Below, piece by piece: positions 16,635-24,899 of a stretch of DNA of 64,000 bases. The position numbers were made by a program, and so were the translations under genes. The notes beneath the pieces are model-generated. The model was given only the letters and a program-made list of their open reading frames with translations. It was not told the DNA's origin and searched no databases. The stretch's first letter is position 1; every line of letters starts with the position of its first letter. The DNA is from Methylobacterium sp. E-065 (GTDB lineage: Bacteria > Pseudomonadota > Alphaproteobacteria > Rhizobiales > Beijerinckiaceae). The stretch spans positions 30,105-94,104 of the forward strand of contig NZ_JAKSYD010000068.1 in assembly GCF_022829605.1 (NCBI RefSeq), read 5' to 3'.

Positions 16635-17378
16635 ATGGCTTCGAAGATCCCCCACGCTCTCTGCCCGCTCATCCGCAAGCTGGAGAGCGTCACCCGCCTC
16701 TCGGACGAGGAGCGGCACGCAATCGAAGCGCTGCCGGTCCGGGTTCGAACCCTCTCAGCGCGGCAGGACATCGCGCGGGAGGGCGACCTCGCCACTCAGT
16801 GCTGCCTCATCCTAGAGGGTTGGGCCTACCGCTACAAGCTCCTGAGCGAGGGGCGGCGGCAGATCTTCTCGTTCCACATCGCGGGCGACATCCCGGATCT
16901 GCAGAGCCTGCACATCCCGTTGATGGACCACAACCTCGGGACGATGACCCAGGCCACGGTCGCCTTCATCCCGCATGAGAGCATGCACGACCTCACGGCG
17001 CGCTTCCCGAGCATTGCGGCCAAGCTCTGGCGTGACACGCTGATCGATGCGGCGATCTTCCGGGAATGGTTGATCGCCATGGGTCGCCGCCCGGCGTTCG
17101 AGCACCTCGCTCACCTATTCTGTGAGCTGTACCTCAAGCAGGAGGCGGTCGGCTTGGCAGGTGATCACCGCTGCTCACTGCCGATCACTCAGGTCGATCT
17201 CGCCGACGCCACCGGAATGACCGGCGTTCACATCAATCGCGTGTTGAAGGAGATGCGCGGCCGCGGCCTGATCACGCTGCACCGACAGACGCTGGTCGTT
17301 AAGGCCTGGGACGAACTTATCCGTGCCTCCGAGTTCGACGGTAAGTATCTGCACCTGCAGAAGCGAGCCCTCGGATGA
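16635..17378 (+). CDS. Crp/Fnr-family transcriptional regulator (copy 1)
   Basis: 247 residues. The N-terminal cyclic-nucleotide-binding-like beta-roll spans about residues 20-130 (ARQDIAREGDLATQCCLILE). A dimer helix follows, and then a C-terminal helix-turn-helix (TQVDLADATGMTGVHINRVL) near residue 190. No Fnr-type N-terminal cysteine cluster is visible, so an oxygen-labile iron-sulfur sensor is unlikely. I set the start at 16635 instead of 16617 because this aligns with the paralog at 20450-21196. Its stop overlaps the next start in ATGA with the partner gene. It is closely similar to the paralog at 20450. Confidence 0.85.
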   Translation: MASKIPHALCPLIRKLESVTRLSDEERHAIEALPVRVRTLSARQDIAREGDLATQCCLILEGWAYRYKLLSEGRRQIFSFHIAGDIPDLQSLHIPLMDHNLGTMTQATVAFIPHESMHDLTARFPSIAAKLWRDTLIDAAIFREWLIAMGRRPAFEHLAHLFCELYLKQEAVGLAGDHRCSLPITQVDLADATGMTGVHINRVLKEMRGRGLITLHRQTLVVKAWDELIRASEFDGKYLHLQKRALG

Positions 17379-17629
17379 GCTTGCATCTTCAGCCTGTGCA
17401 TGTCGCCACCAGCAGCGAAGACGGCGACGGCCAGCTTGTGTTCGCGGATGACTTCCTCGTGGCAGTCCTGGTGCGGCTTTCAGACCAGCATGGTGCTGAC
17501 GTGGGCTTGTGGTTCCTAGAAGCTGGGTTCGGCCTAACCTCGGTAGCCCGCGCGCCCCTGTTCTTTGACCTCGATGCGGCTCAAGATTGGATCGAGGGGC
17601 ACCTCAGCAGCAAGCGCGGCAGCGCGTAG
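17375..17629 (+). CDS. Small partner protein coupled to Crp/Fnr regulator (copy 1)
   Basis: 84 residues, start overlapping the Crp/Fnr stop (ATGA). It shares a clear pattern with two other small proteins here (19337-19609 and 20208-20453): LQPV near the start, then GQLVFADDFLVAVLVRLS, a variable loop, WFLEAGFG, and a C-terminal helix starting FFDLDAAQDWIE. The core looks like a small alpha/beta domain with no enzyme motif. Translational coupling in each case implies that the product acts with, or on, the neighbouring regulator. I know no named family. Confidence 0.7.
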   Translation: MSLHLQPVHVATSSEDGDGQLVFADDFLVAVLVRLSDQHGADVGLWFLEAGFGLTSVARAPLFFDLDAAQDWIEGHLSSKRGSA

Positions 17630-17653
17630 CTTGGGGTGGGACTGAGAAGGTTA

Positions 17654-18382
17654 TCAGTGGCCATCCGGCGTCGGATCCGTAATCAGGCGCTCGTATTCGG
17701 CCTCGGGAGCGCCGTAGGAGGGGCCGGCTAGGGCGAGCAGCGCCGCGCGATCGCGGACGATCAGGGTACCGCGCTGCCTACCGATCACGCCGGAACGCTC
17801 CAGTACCGAGATCGCGCCCGTCAGGCCCGGACGATTGACCCCCAGCATCAGCGACAGAAAGCGGTGCGTCGTCGGCAGTTCGTCACCCTCGGTCCGATCG
17901 TGACACATGAGGAGCCAGCGGGCGAGACGCGGCTGCAGAGTGTAGCGGCCGTTGGCCAGGGCCGTGGCCGTGGCCTGCACGCCGAGGACGTGCGCATACC
18001 GCAACAGCTGATTGTGCAGGCGCGGACTGTGCCGAAGCGCCTCGGAGAAGGCGCTCGCCGGCATGGCCCGCGCCAACCCGATAGCCTGAACTCGGGCCTC
18101 GTCCGGCGTCCGCTCGGCGTTGAGCAGGATGGGTACGCCGACCATGCCCTCGCATCCGACCAGCCCGACCTCGACCTGCTGTCCGTCTGCCGCGATGCTG
18201 ACGAGCGAGACGATGCCCTGTTCGACGAAGGCGACCTGCGTGATCGAGGTGTCGGCTTTGATCAGCACATCACCCAACGACAGGGTCATAAGTTCGAGGT
18301 GCGGCCGAAGCAGACCGAAATCGTCCGGATCCAGGGATCTAAGCAGGCGATTGAGGCAGCTATGCTGCGTCGGGTGCGACAT
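17654..18382 (-). CDS. Crp/Fnr-family transcriptional regulator (divergent type)
   Basis: 242 residues from the ATG at 18382; an upstream start at 18439 adds 19 poorly conserved residues. The beta-roll is present (LSLGDVLIKADTSITQVAFV). The C-terminal helix-turn-helix (FLSLMLGVNRPGLTGAISVL) is of the shorter kind found in alphaproteobacterial Crp-like proteins. Sequence differs markedly from the three neighbours at 16635, 18569 and 20450, and it has no small partner gene. It is convergent with the partner at 17629 and divergent from the next Crp gene. Confidence 0.8.
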   Translation of the reverse strand: MSHPTQHSCLNRLLRSLDPDDFGLLRPHLELMTLSLGDVLIKADTSITQVAFVEQGIVSLVSIAADGQQVEVGLVGCEGMVGVPILLNAERTPDEARVQAIGLARAMPASAFSEALRHSPRLHNQLLRYAHVLGVQATATALANGRYTLQPRLARWLLMCHDRTEGDELPTTHRFLSLMLGVNRPGLTGAISVLERSGVIGRQRGTLIVRDRAALLALAGPSYGAPEAEYERLITDPTPDGH

Positions 18383-18568
18383 GGTCCCGTTCACTTGGAG
18401 CGGGGGGCCAAGTGCCCTCGGTCGGGAGCCCCTGGACATGCCTGCGCGCGACGCCTCGCCTGTCTTTGAGCCTAATCTCCTAAGAGCGCAAGATATCGGT
18501 CATTTGATGGAGATTTGGTCGGATATCTGACATATGGGCTGACAGCGAGTCTCGGCGATGTGGGCCCC

Positions 18569-19333
18569 ATGCAGCAGGCGCTGACGCGGAAGCTTGAGAG
18601 CTTCGAACCCTTGTCCGACCAAGCCCGCTGGGCCCTCAACGGCTTGGTGCTCAAGGTCCGGCAGGTCGGTGCACGCCAGGATCTGATCCAGGAAGGCGAC
18701 AAGCCTGACAACGTCCTCCTGATCCTCGACGGCTTCGCATGCCGGTACAAGGTGCTCCCGGACGGCCAGCGCCAGATCATGGCTCTGCTGGTGCCCGGCG
18801 ACTTCTGCGACCTGAACGTCTTCATCCTCGACGAGATGGACCACACCATCGGCACGATCTCGACGTGCCAAATCGTGGACATCCCACGCCAAGCCATCGA
18901 TGACATCGCAGCCCATCACCCGAGCATCGCGCGCGCTTTCTGGTGGTGCTCCCTGGTCGATGGTGCCGTCCTACGCGAGTGGCTGGTCAACATGGGAGCA
19001 CGCGCTCCGGACCAGCGCATCTCCCACCTTCTGTGCGAGCTTCTCATGCGCTTGGAAGCGGTCGGGCGTGTCACCGACAACAGCTACGCGTTTCCACTCA
19101 CGCAGACCGAGATCGCCGAGACGATGGGTCTGTCCGACGTGCACGTGAACCGGACGCTGCGCGAGCTTCGCGCCCTCGGCCTGATCCACCTCAAGCGCCG
19201 GGTGCTGACCATCCTCGACGTCGAGCGCCTGAAGGCCTTCTGCAGCTTCACACCGAACTACCTGCACCTGCGCAGCACGCGCTGGGGGGATCGCCGCGAC
19301 CTGAGCTGGCCCGGTCGAGCCCAGGAGGGCTAG
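18569..19333 (+). CDS. Crp/Fnr-family transcriptional regulator (copy 2)
   Basis: 254 residues from the ATG at 18569, chosen because the start then matches the pattern RKLESFEPLSD shared with the other copies; the frame could extend to TTG at 18515. The beta-roll (ARQDLIQEGDKPDNVLLILD) and the helix-turn-helix (TQTEIAETMGLSDVHVNRTL) are intact. It is followed after three bases by its small partner gene. It is divergent from the Crp gene at 17654 with about 185 bases between starts, where their promoters must lie. Confidence 0.82.
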   Translation: MQQALTRKLESFEPLSDQARWALNGLVLKVRQVGARQDLIQEGDKPDNVLLILDGFACRYKVLPDGQRQIMALLVPGDFCDLNVFILDEMDHTIGTISTCQIVDIPRQAIDDIAAHHPSIARAFWWCSLVDGAVLREWLVNMGARAPDQRISHLLCELLMRLEAVGRVTDNSYAFPLTQTEIAETMGLSDVHVNRTLRELRALGLIHLKRRVLTILDVERLKAFCSFTPNYLHLRSTRWGDRRDLSWPGRAQEG

Positions 19334-19336
19334 ACG

Positions 19337-19609
19337 ATGTCCGGGCGGGGCAACGTCGAGACGCTCCTCGTGCTGCAGCTTCAGCCGATTGCGGTCGACA
19401 CCAACAGCCCCGACCGTGAAGGCATGCTGGTGATCGCCAATGGCCTGCTCGTGGCGGTTCTGGTGCGCCTCGAAGGGCCGGAGCACGATGATCGCGGGAG
19501 CTGGTTCATGGAGGCAGGGTTTGGTCGACTGCAAGGGCAGAGGGTCCCTACCTTCCCCACTCTGGAAGAAGCGACGCGCTGGCTGCGACGGCATCTGAAG
19601 GCGGCGTGA
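19337..19609 (+). CDS. Small partner protein following Crp/Fnr regulator (copy 2)
   Basis: 90 residues, three bases after the regulator's stop. It matches the other two partners in order: LQLQPIAV, then GMLVIANGLLVAVLVRLEGP, WFMEAGFG, and a final helix (TLEEATRWLRRHL). It has a slightly longer N-terminus than the others. The repeated linkage to Crp/Fnr genes is the main evidence for a shared role. No catalytic motif is visible. Confidence 0.68.
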   Translation: MSGRGNVETLLVLQLQPIAVDTNSPDREGMLVIANGLLVAVLVRLEGPEHDDRGSWFMEAGFGRLQGQRVPTFPTLEEATRWLRRHLKAA

Positions 19610-19720
19610 TCTGTCCGCAGGCTATCGGCCGGAGCGCATGACCTACAGATCCGAGGATGACGCCACCGAACGAGTGCGATCGGGTCGGAGCACGAGCGAA
19701 CCCATGCACGGGACCGCTAA

Positions 19721-19813
19721 TCACCACGAGAACAGCCAGTCGAGTTTCGGCAGCATGAACACCATTGTCGCCCCGGCGCCCAGCACGCCCGCAATCATGA
19801 CCACGAATTCCAT
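19721..19813 (-). CDS. Small membrane peptide (30 residues)
   Basis: A short frame too small for standard listings. A GGGAGG site lies 7 bases before the ATG at 19813. The peptide is one hydrophobic span (EFVVMIAGVLGAGATMVFML) followed by PKLDWLFSW. The strong ribosome site and membrane-like composition favour a real small protein. Its layout (one span, Pro, aromatic-basic end, terminal Trp) resembles the next minus-strand frame at 19882. Confidence 0.45.
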   Translation of the reverse strand: MEFVVMIAGVLGAGATMVFMLPKLDWLFSW

Positions 19814-19881
19814 CGCGGCGTCCTCCCATTAGATTGAACTCAGCCTGACCTGTTGAAGCGCTGATGTGTCCACTTATCAGC

Positions 19882-19980
19882 TCACCAGCGAAAGAAGCGA
19901 TCGAAAGAGGGGAGGACGGCGATGGTCAGTGCGATAGCGCAGACCGCTGCTACAAGCATGCTTCCGAGAGACAGAGACAC
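19882..19980 (-). CDS. Small membrane peptide (32 residues)
   Basis: From GTG at 19980, with GAGGAG about 9 bases upstream, the frame encodes SLSLGSMLVAAVCAIALTIA, then VLPSFDRFFRW and stop. An internal ATG at 19959 would give 25 residues. Like the neighbour at 19721 it is a single hydrophobic span ending in an aromatic/basic tail with terminal Trp. Such peptides often modulate membrane complexes, but nothing specific can be claimed. Confidence 0.35.
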   Translation of the reverse strand: MSLSLGSMLVAAVCAIALTIAVLPSFDRFFRW

Positions 19981-20207
19981 AGCCGCGTCGCTCCTCGTTG
20001 ATCCAAGAACCAATTTCCGGATCAATATTCCCAGAATGAAATCTGTGCTGCGCTACAGAATAACCGGCGTCGCTGGCTAGCGCTCGCTGGATGGGATCAC
20101 TCGGGATTGTCGACAGGCTGAAGGGCCTTGGTACGTCGTCTAGCGAACCAGAATAATTTGGCCCGCCAGCCTCTAAATGACGCGTGCCTTTCAAGGATAC
20201 AGTAGGC

Positions 20208-20453
20208 TCAGGCCGCGTCCGCCAGCCGCTGCTCGATCCAGGTCTGCGCGGCATCGAGGTCGGCGAAGGTGGGCGGGGTCGCGCTGCTCACCAGCCCGAA
20301 GCCCGCTTCCAAGAACCACATCCCGGCTATGTCCTCGTGAAATCCTGAGAGCCGCACCAGCACCGCCGCGAGGAAGGCATCGGCGAAGACGAGTTGGCCC
20401 TCGATATCGTAGCTGCCCGTTCCGACCTGCACGGGCTGTAGGCGAAGGGTCAT
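20208..20453 (-). CDS. Small partner protein coupled to Crp/Fnr regulator (copy 3)
   Basis: 81 residues, its ATG overlapping the stop of the Crp/Fnr gene upstream (ATGA). It matches copy 1 closely: LRLQPVQVGTGS, GQLVFADAFLAAVLVRLSGF, WFLEAGFG and FADLDAAQTWIEQRL. High similarity between copies 1 and 3, and between their regulators, points to duplication of the whole two-gene unit. Confidence 0.7.
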   Translation of the reverse strand: MTLRLQPVQVGTGSYDIEGQLVFADAFLAAVLVRLSGFHEDIAGMWFLEAGFGLVSSATPPTFADLDAAQTWIEQRLADAA

Positions 20454-21196
20454 CCGGCCGCCCGCTTCTCAAGCTGCAGGTATGTGGAGTCAAACTCCGA
20501 GACCCGAAGAAGTTCGTCCCACGCCTCGATCACGAGCATCTGGCTCCGGAGCGTGATCATGGTCCGGCCGCGCATCTCCTGGAGCACGCGGTTGACGTGC
20601 ACGGAGGTGAGCCCCAGCGCGTCGGCAATATCGGTCTGGGTGATCGGCAGCGGACAGCGGAAGTTGCCGGCCAAGCCGACCGCCTGCAGCTTCAGGTACA
20701 GTTCGCAGAACAGGTGCGCGACGTGCTCGAAGGCCGAGCGGCGGCCCATGCTGATCAGCCACTCGCGGAAGATGCCCGCATCGATCAGGGTGTCGCGCCA
20801 GAAGATCGACGCGATGCCAGGGTAGCACGCCGTCAGCTCCCGCAGGCTCTCGTGCGGGATGAAGGCCACGACCGCTTTGGTCAGCGTGGCGAGGCTGTGA
20901 TCCATGGTGTGAATGTGTAGGCTCTGCAGATCCGGGATGTCGCCTGCGATGTGGAACGATAGGATCTGGCGCTTGCCCTGGCTAAGCATCTTGTACCGGC
21001 AGGCCCATCCGTCGAGGATGAGGCAGCAGTGCGTGGGCTGGTCGCCGTCGCGCACGATGTCCTGGCGAGCGTCGAGGTTGTGGATCCTCATCGGCAAGCT
21101 CCGAACGGCCTGACGTTCCTTGTCCGAGAGGGTGGTGATGCTCTCCAGCTTGCGGATGAGCATGCCCGGGGCGTGCTGGTCGGGGGCTGCGTTCAT
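20450..21196 (-). CDS. Crp/Fnr-family transcriptional regulator (copy 3)
   Basis: 248 residues from the ATG at 21196, with GAGG 8 bases upstream; a longer frame to 21244 would run into the conserved leader. Same layout as copy 1 (ARQDIVRDGDQPTHCCLILD; helix-turn-helix TQTDIADALGLTSVHVNRVL), and very similar over the full length. Translationally coupled to its small partner downstream. No cysteine cluster of the Fnr type is visible. Confidence 0.85.
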   Translation of the reverse strand: MNAAPDQHAPGMLIRKLESITTLSDKERQAVRSLPMRIHNLDARQDIVRDGDQPTHCCLILDGWACRYKMLSQGKRQILSFHIAGDIPDLQSLHIHTMDHSLATLTKAVVAFIPHESLRELTACYPGIASIFWRDTLIDAGIFREWLISMGRRSAFEHVAHLFCELYLKLQAVGLAGNFRCPLPITQTDIADALGLTSVHVNRVLQEMRGRTMITLRSQMLVIEAWDELLRVSEFDSTYLQLEKRAAG

Positions 21197-21260
21197 ATTT
21201 CCCACCTCGCATCGCAGGCGGAAGCGCACGGCTCTTCCAGTCATCAGCGCCTGTATCGGA
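21197..21260 (-). promoter_or_regulatory. Conserved 5' leader of Crp/Fnr gene (copy 3)
   Basis: Matches the leader before 16635 over about 55 bases, including GAGCCGTGCGCTTCCGCCTG. An inverted repeat (GGATCA...TGATCC) sits at its upstream edge, in the place where copy 1 has a different small hairpin. The leader is not in frame with a conserved peptide, so it may be an mRNA control element, or simply recent shared ancestry. Confidence 0.45.
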
Positions 21261-21742
21261 TCAACCGATGATGATCCCTACGATAGACTGATTTTACCTC
21301 GAAGTTCTGTCATAAGATATGTTCTTGAGCCGATCATACGCCCGCAATGCTCAGATTCGGGGTCCATTTGCTTCGATCGCGCGGCGAAGGCATGGCTATC
21401 GGCATGACCTTGATCAAAATTCCAAGCTTGCACCCTCGATTACACGAGGCGATTGAGGACAAAACCTGACCAACGTCCGTCTTTTGATCAGATGGATCTT
21501 TTTGTTTGCTGGCATGAGTGTCCGGCTGTCGCCGCGATGATGTGAGCGCAGATGGCCACGCGAGCGTTCCTTGCCCCTTCATCGCCCGCATGGCCTTTCC
21601 TAACCCGAGCGCACTCAGGCTCCGTTGCCCGGTTCGAGTAGCGGGGCCTTTTTGTGCGGATCATCCGTTCCGTGGTGTGACGAGGAAAGCCAAGCAAACG
21701 CACAAATCCCAGAATGCTTTGCCGAACTGAGGATTTCGGACG
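21261..21742. other. Stretch without supported genes
   Basis: About 480 bases. Frames exist on both strands but lack ribosome sites and recognisable protein character. A small TTGATCAA palindrome lies near 21,410. Nothing further can be supported. Confidence 0.45.
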
Positions 21743-21958
21743 ATGCTTTATGGTCTCTATTTCATAACGTGCATGGTTTCGAACCCGGCACACTGCATTA
21801 TGCGCGTTCACGCCTTCGACGAAGATGTCACGACGCCCCAGCAGTGTATGTCTGTCGCCCAGCCTCAGATGGCCCATTGGCAGGGCTCTCACGCCGATTG
21901 GCGGGTTGAGCGCTTCCGCTGTGGGAAGCCACCGAAGGACGATGGGACGCGCATCTGA
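21743..21958 (+). CDS. Small conserved-looking hypothetical protein
   Basis: 71 residues. The part from residue 20 on (MRVHAFDEDVTTPQQCMSVA, QPQMAHWQGSHADWRVERF, RCGK) has the pattern of small Methylobacterium hypothetical proteins with a Cys/Gln motif, a W...W pair and a terminal Cys. The first 20 residues are hydrophobic. The ribosome site (GAGG about 11 bases before ATG) is weak. The true start could be the internal ATG at residue 20. Confidence 0.4.
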   Translation: MLYGLYFITCMVSNPAHCIMRVHAFDEDVTTPQQCMSVAQPQMAHWQGSHADWRVERFRCGKPPKDDGTRI

Positions 21959-22172
21959 GGTTTTGTCACCCGGCTTAGAAAGAGTAGGCCGGACCTCGGC
22001 TGTCGGTCAGTGAAACTACCCGCGTCCGGAGCCGGACCCTGGGTGGACCGTTCCGTCACCTGATCTGATTACCGGATGGCGGGGCTTGGTGCCGTTCCGC
22101 ACGGCGATAGACGAGACGCAACGACGTTAGGGTTAGTCTTGTTATCCGAGAATTGGCGCACCGTGGAGCAGA

Positions 22173-22379
22173 TCAGGGACGCTCGAACTGTACGGCGGGC
22201 TCCAGGTCCTCGCATGAGGGGATGTAGGCGCACCAGCCGCATACGCCCCTATCAGCCGCCTTTGGGGCATTCCACTGCGAGCAGGTGGGGCAGACCTTCA
22301 TCACAATGCGGGTGCCGTGGACGAACGCCAGTCCGCGGCCACCGAAGGTGGTCGTGCCTTGAGGGAGATTTTTTAACAT
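22173..22379 (-). CDS. CPxC...CGWC zinc-ribbon-like mini-protein (paralog A)
   Basis: 68 residues from the ATG at 22379 with AGGAG 6 bases upstream. A short beta-rich start (LPQGTTTFGGRGLAFVHGTR) leads to two cysteine pairs, CPTC and CGWC, separated by 13 residues including SQWNAPKAA. This spacing fits a zinc ribbon. A second copy lies at 26433-26645. No enzyme motif is present. It could bind nucleic acid or a protein partner through the ribbon. Confidence 0.6.
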   Translation of the reverse strand: MLKNLPQGTTTFGGRGLAFVHGTRIVMKVCPTCSQWNAPKAADRGVCGWCAYIPSCEDLEPAVQFERP

Positions 22380-23009
22380 AGGTGTCTCCTGCGCAATACC
22401 GCAGGTTGATGTCAATGGCCGCTCAAGGTCTCCAGACCTGCTTTCTTAGCGGGTCTATCCGATGGGGCGCTCGGGAAGCGGCTGGCGCAGGAAGGAAGTG
22501 GCTGCTTGGCCAGCCCGCAGGGATAATTCCCTCTGACCCACGATTTGAGCCTAAGCCATTGATGTGCCGGGATTTAGGGGCGAGATCTCCTTGCTTGGTT
22601 TCGGGCCGACAATGCTCGCCCCGCGTTCCATCTTTCTGGAGCCGTAAGCGGAGCCCGGCACCCCACCGTTCTCAGGGATGAACTCTGGGCCGAAGGTCAC
22701 TGCACGAGACCGGTGAACCTGCACGCGGGCAGTGCCGTCACCAGCATCGTGACACCCAGCAGCGACTTCGCGCTGCCGATTTGCGCGAAGAGCCGGCAGC
22801 TCACCGGCCCGCGCCCTTCTCGACGAACTCCCATACTGAGATACCCCATTGCTGGCCCGGCCCATTCCGATATCCGGAGGTTCGCTCAAACAAGATCCGG
22901 TCGGCCTCAACGCCACGCGCCGGTCCGCCCCCGACCATCAGAACCCGCAATAATCCAGCCGGCTCGGTTCTCTTCGACCAAGCCGACGAAAATCAGCACG
23001 GTGTGGACA
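22380..23009. other. Stretch without supported genes
   Basis: About 630 bases between the mini-protein and the PRC-barrel gene. Overlapping frames on both strands are short, basic and low in protein character. I see no ribosome site, hairpin or repeat worth naming. Confidence 0.45.
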
Positions 23010-23504
23010 CTAGTCGGACTTGACTGTCTGATCCGGCTTGAAAGTGGCAGCCGCCGCGATCGTGTCTTTGCCCATGACGAGCATGGCCGAGAACCGGTCG
23101 CCACCGGGATACAGCACCAGCGCTGAGGGCTCGACCGCGATACGGCGGCTGCCGACGCCGAGGACGCCTCCGACATCTAGAACCACCGCCTTGAGGGCGC
23201 CCCCATCACCGATCAGAAGGTCAGTCATCTTGCCGACGCTCTGTCCCGACAGATTGTGCACCCCTGTGCCGATCATCTGTGACGTCAGGAAGGTGATGGG
23301 TTTGGGATTACTGCGCCGCGTTGCATCATCCGCCCTGGCGACCTGCCTGAGTTGGCCGCCCGTTCCGTCGGTCGAGGAGCTTTGACCCGTGCCAGAAAGT
23401 ATTGTATCGGTGCTGACCACCGTCTTATCCTGAGCGAGCGATGGAGATGTTGCCGAAAGGCCAAGGACCGAAATCAAAAATATAGTCTGGTATTTAAAAA
23501 CCAT
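23010..23504 (-). CDS. Exported PRC-barrel domain protein
   Basis: 164 residues from the ATG at 23504, which has AAGG 8 bases upstream; the frame could extend to 23576. A signal peptide (KYQTIFLISVLGLSATSPSLAQ) is followed by a Ser/Thr/Gly-rich linker and a PRC-barrel domain from about residue 70 (FLTSQMIGTGVHNLSGQSVG, KMTDLLIGDGGALKAVVLDV). Exported PRC-barrel proteins are frequent in alphaproteobacteria and are tied to envelope stress or unknown roles. The last part (KPDQTVKSD) is not a membrane anchor. Confidence 0.78.
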   Translation of the reverse strand: MVFKYQTIFLISVLGLSATSPSLAQDKTVVSTDTILSGTGQSSSTDGTGGQLRQVARADDATRRSNPKPITFLTSQMIGTGVHNLSGQSVGKMTDLLIGDGGALKAVVLDVGGVLGVGSRRIAVEPSALVLYPGGDRFSAMLVMGKDTIAAAATFKPDQTVKSD

Positions 23505-23535
23505 TCGCGAGACCTTATGGTGGAAATTAAGTACT

Positions 23536-23790
23536 TCATCCTCGGGCTGCTGATAGCCGCTTGGTGTTGAAGGCAACGTGCTCGCGGTAGCGAGCGATGA
23601 CTGTCTCGGACGAGCCGCCGAGCATCAGCGTCGTCATCGCCTCACCGGCGGCGTGCACCTTCTCGATCACCATCGACTGCATCTCGGCCCGGCCCTCACG
23701 GCCACCCCAAGCGAGGCGTACCATGCGCAACTCGATGACCCGTCGCGACTCAATCGCGAGCATTATCGATGAAAAGATGGGATTATACAC
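23536..23790 (-). CDS. Small hypothetical protein, helical
   Basis: 84 residues from GTG at 23790 with GGAG 7 bases upstream. The sequence is amphipathic and helical (ESRRVIELRMVRLAWGG, then SMVIEKVHAAGEAMTTLMLG and ETVIARYREHVAFNTKRL). It is reminiscent of short alphaproteobacterial proteins with the ending VIxRYREHVAxNxKRL that I have seen near stress genes, but I cannot name the family. Its leader resembles the one before 11179. Confidence 0.55.
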   Translation of the reverse strand: MYNPIFSSIMLAIESRRVIELRMVRLAWGGREGRAEMQSMVIEKVHAAGEAMTTLMLGGSSETVIARYREHVAFNTKRLSAARG

Positions 23791-23995
23791 GTTAAAACTC
23801 CGCGATGTGGTAGATAGTGCCTAGATTAACGCGGCTTAAGGCCACGTTGATCCTCCCTAAAAATGTTAAGAAAAGACGCCGCACCCCTGATATAATCTAA
23901 AATGGCAACCTATGACCCTGGGCTTAGTTCGATCTGTAGCATCATGCTCCCCGTCGCCCTTCCTTCGGCGGTTCTTTCGATGAAAGGCTTCGCCC

Positions 23996-24172
23996 ATGGG
24001 CAGCGGTATCTCTCTGCTATTTCTAGCGCTCGGTACGATAGGCGGAGTCGGCGTCCTCGCATTGGCCGCACGGAAGCAGGTCGCCAATTTGAAGGGCGAC
24101 CCGGAACGTTCCAATCTCATCAAGGATCATGGCGGCGCGCCACGTCCGAACATGCCTGGGACAGAGCACTGA
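23996..24172 (+). CDS. Small single-span membrane protein (58 residues)
   Basis: AAAGG 8 bases before the ATG at 23996 supports translation. Residues 4-24 form one membrane span (GISLLFLALGTIGGVGVLAL), followed by a basic, soluble tail ending in PNMPGTEH. It lies five bases before the next start, so the two are probably cotranscribed. It is shorter than common cut-offs and easily overlooked. No family is recognised. Confidence 0.5.
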   Translation: MGSGISLLFLALGTIGGVGVLALAARKQVANLKGDPERSNLIKDHGGAPRPNMPGTEH

Positions 24173-24176
24173 ACCC

Positions 24177-24443
24177 GTGACCGCGGTTGAGACGGCGAAC
24201 GAAGATCCAGTCGAGGCTGCGGTGCTTGAACGAGCTCAGCAGAACTTTCTCGACACCGGTCCGGGCGACCGGATGTGGGTAGATCCCTCCCCGATGGAGG
24301 GATCCGCGATGAGTGCCTGCTTCGCTCTGAGCGCGGATCAGCGCGCCGCGTTCATCGCCGCGGCGCGAGCGGAGATCGCATCCGAGGGCGGCGCGGCCGA
24401 CCGATCGGAGGCACCCCTGCCACGAGCGAAGACCCGACCATGA
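24177..24443 (+). CDS. Small hypothetical protein
   Basis: 88 residues from GTG at 24177, just after the membrane protein's stop; an earlier ATG at 24129 overlaps that gene and is less likely. An acidic N-terminal helix (ETANEDPVEAAVLERAQQNF) precedes DTGPGDRMWVDPSPMEG and an Ala-rich helix (ALSADQRAAFIAAARAEIAS). Its end overlaps the next start in ATGA. No known domain. Confidence 0.45.
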   Translation: MTAVETANEDPVEAAVLERAQQNFLDTGPGDRMWVDPSPMEGSAMSACFALSADQRAAFIAAARAEIASEGGAADRSEAPLPRAKTRP

Positions 24444-24895
24444 GTCTCGGGATCCTCGCGCTGTATGAGAGCCGCAGCAAGGCGCAGGCGGCGATGGCCA
24501 CGCTGGTCGCGGCCGGCATTCCCGAGCGAGCGATCCGGCTCGTCGTCGGCTCCGCTGATCCGGAACCCGGACGCGTCGAGGCGACGGCGGCGCTTCCCGA
24601 CGGCCCCGGCCTCCGGGATAGGCTCGGGACGATGGGCCTGCCCCGGGAGGCATTGGACGCCTGCTGCGCGCGGCTGAGGCAGGGCGCGGCGATGCTGGAC
24701 CTGGTGGTCGCGGACGCCCAGCGGGACCACGTCATGAGCATCCTGGAGGACCACGGCTCGGTCGACCCGACGCTGCGCGTCGCGACGTGGCGCGCCGAGG
24801 GGTGGGGCGGCACGTCGCCGGTCTCGACAGAGGGGTGGGGCGGCTATTCCGCCACCTCGACCGGTGCCACGGACATCACGACGAGACGGGAATAA
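24440..24895 (+). CDS. Hypothetical protein of general-stress 17M-like type
   Basis: 151 residues. The start MSLGILALYESRSKAQAAMA, followed by TLVAAGIPERAIRLV and later VVADAQRDHVMSILEDHG, resembles the two half-domains of general stress protein 17M (heat-induced YflT) seen in many bacteria, which pack ferredoxin-like folds. The C-terminal third is low-complexity, with two WGG motifs (EGWGGTS, EGWGGYS). It is coupled by ATGA to the gene before it and precedes the next by four bases, forming a small operon of four genes. Confidence 0.6.
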   Translation: MSLGILALYESRSKAQAAMATLVAAGIPERAIRLVVGSADPEPGRVEATAALPDGPGLRDRLGTMGLPREALDACCARLRQGAAMLDLVVADAQRDHVMSILEDHGSVDPTLRVATWRAEGWGGTSPVSTEGWGGYSATSTGATDITTRRE

Positions 24896-24899
24896 GCCG

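Noticed and set aside
19877..20254. 125-residue minus-strand frame
   Set aside because: It overlaps the end of a supported partner gene and shows no protein-like pattern; a smaller membrane frame at 19882-19980 fits better.
21488..21892. 134-residue minus-strand frame
   Set aside because: No ribosome site, odd composition, and it conflicts with the more plausible plus-strand frame at 21743.
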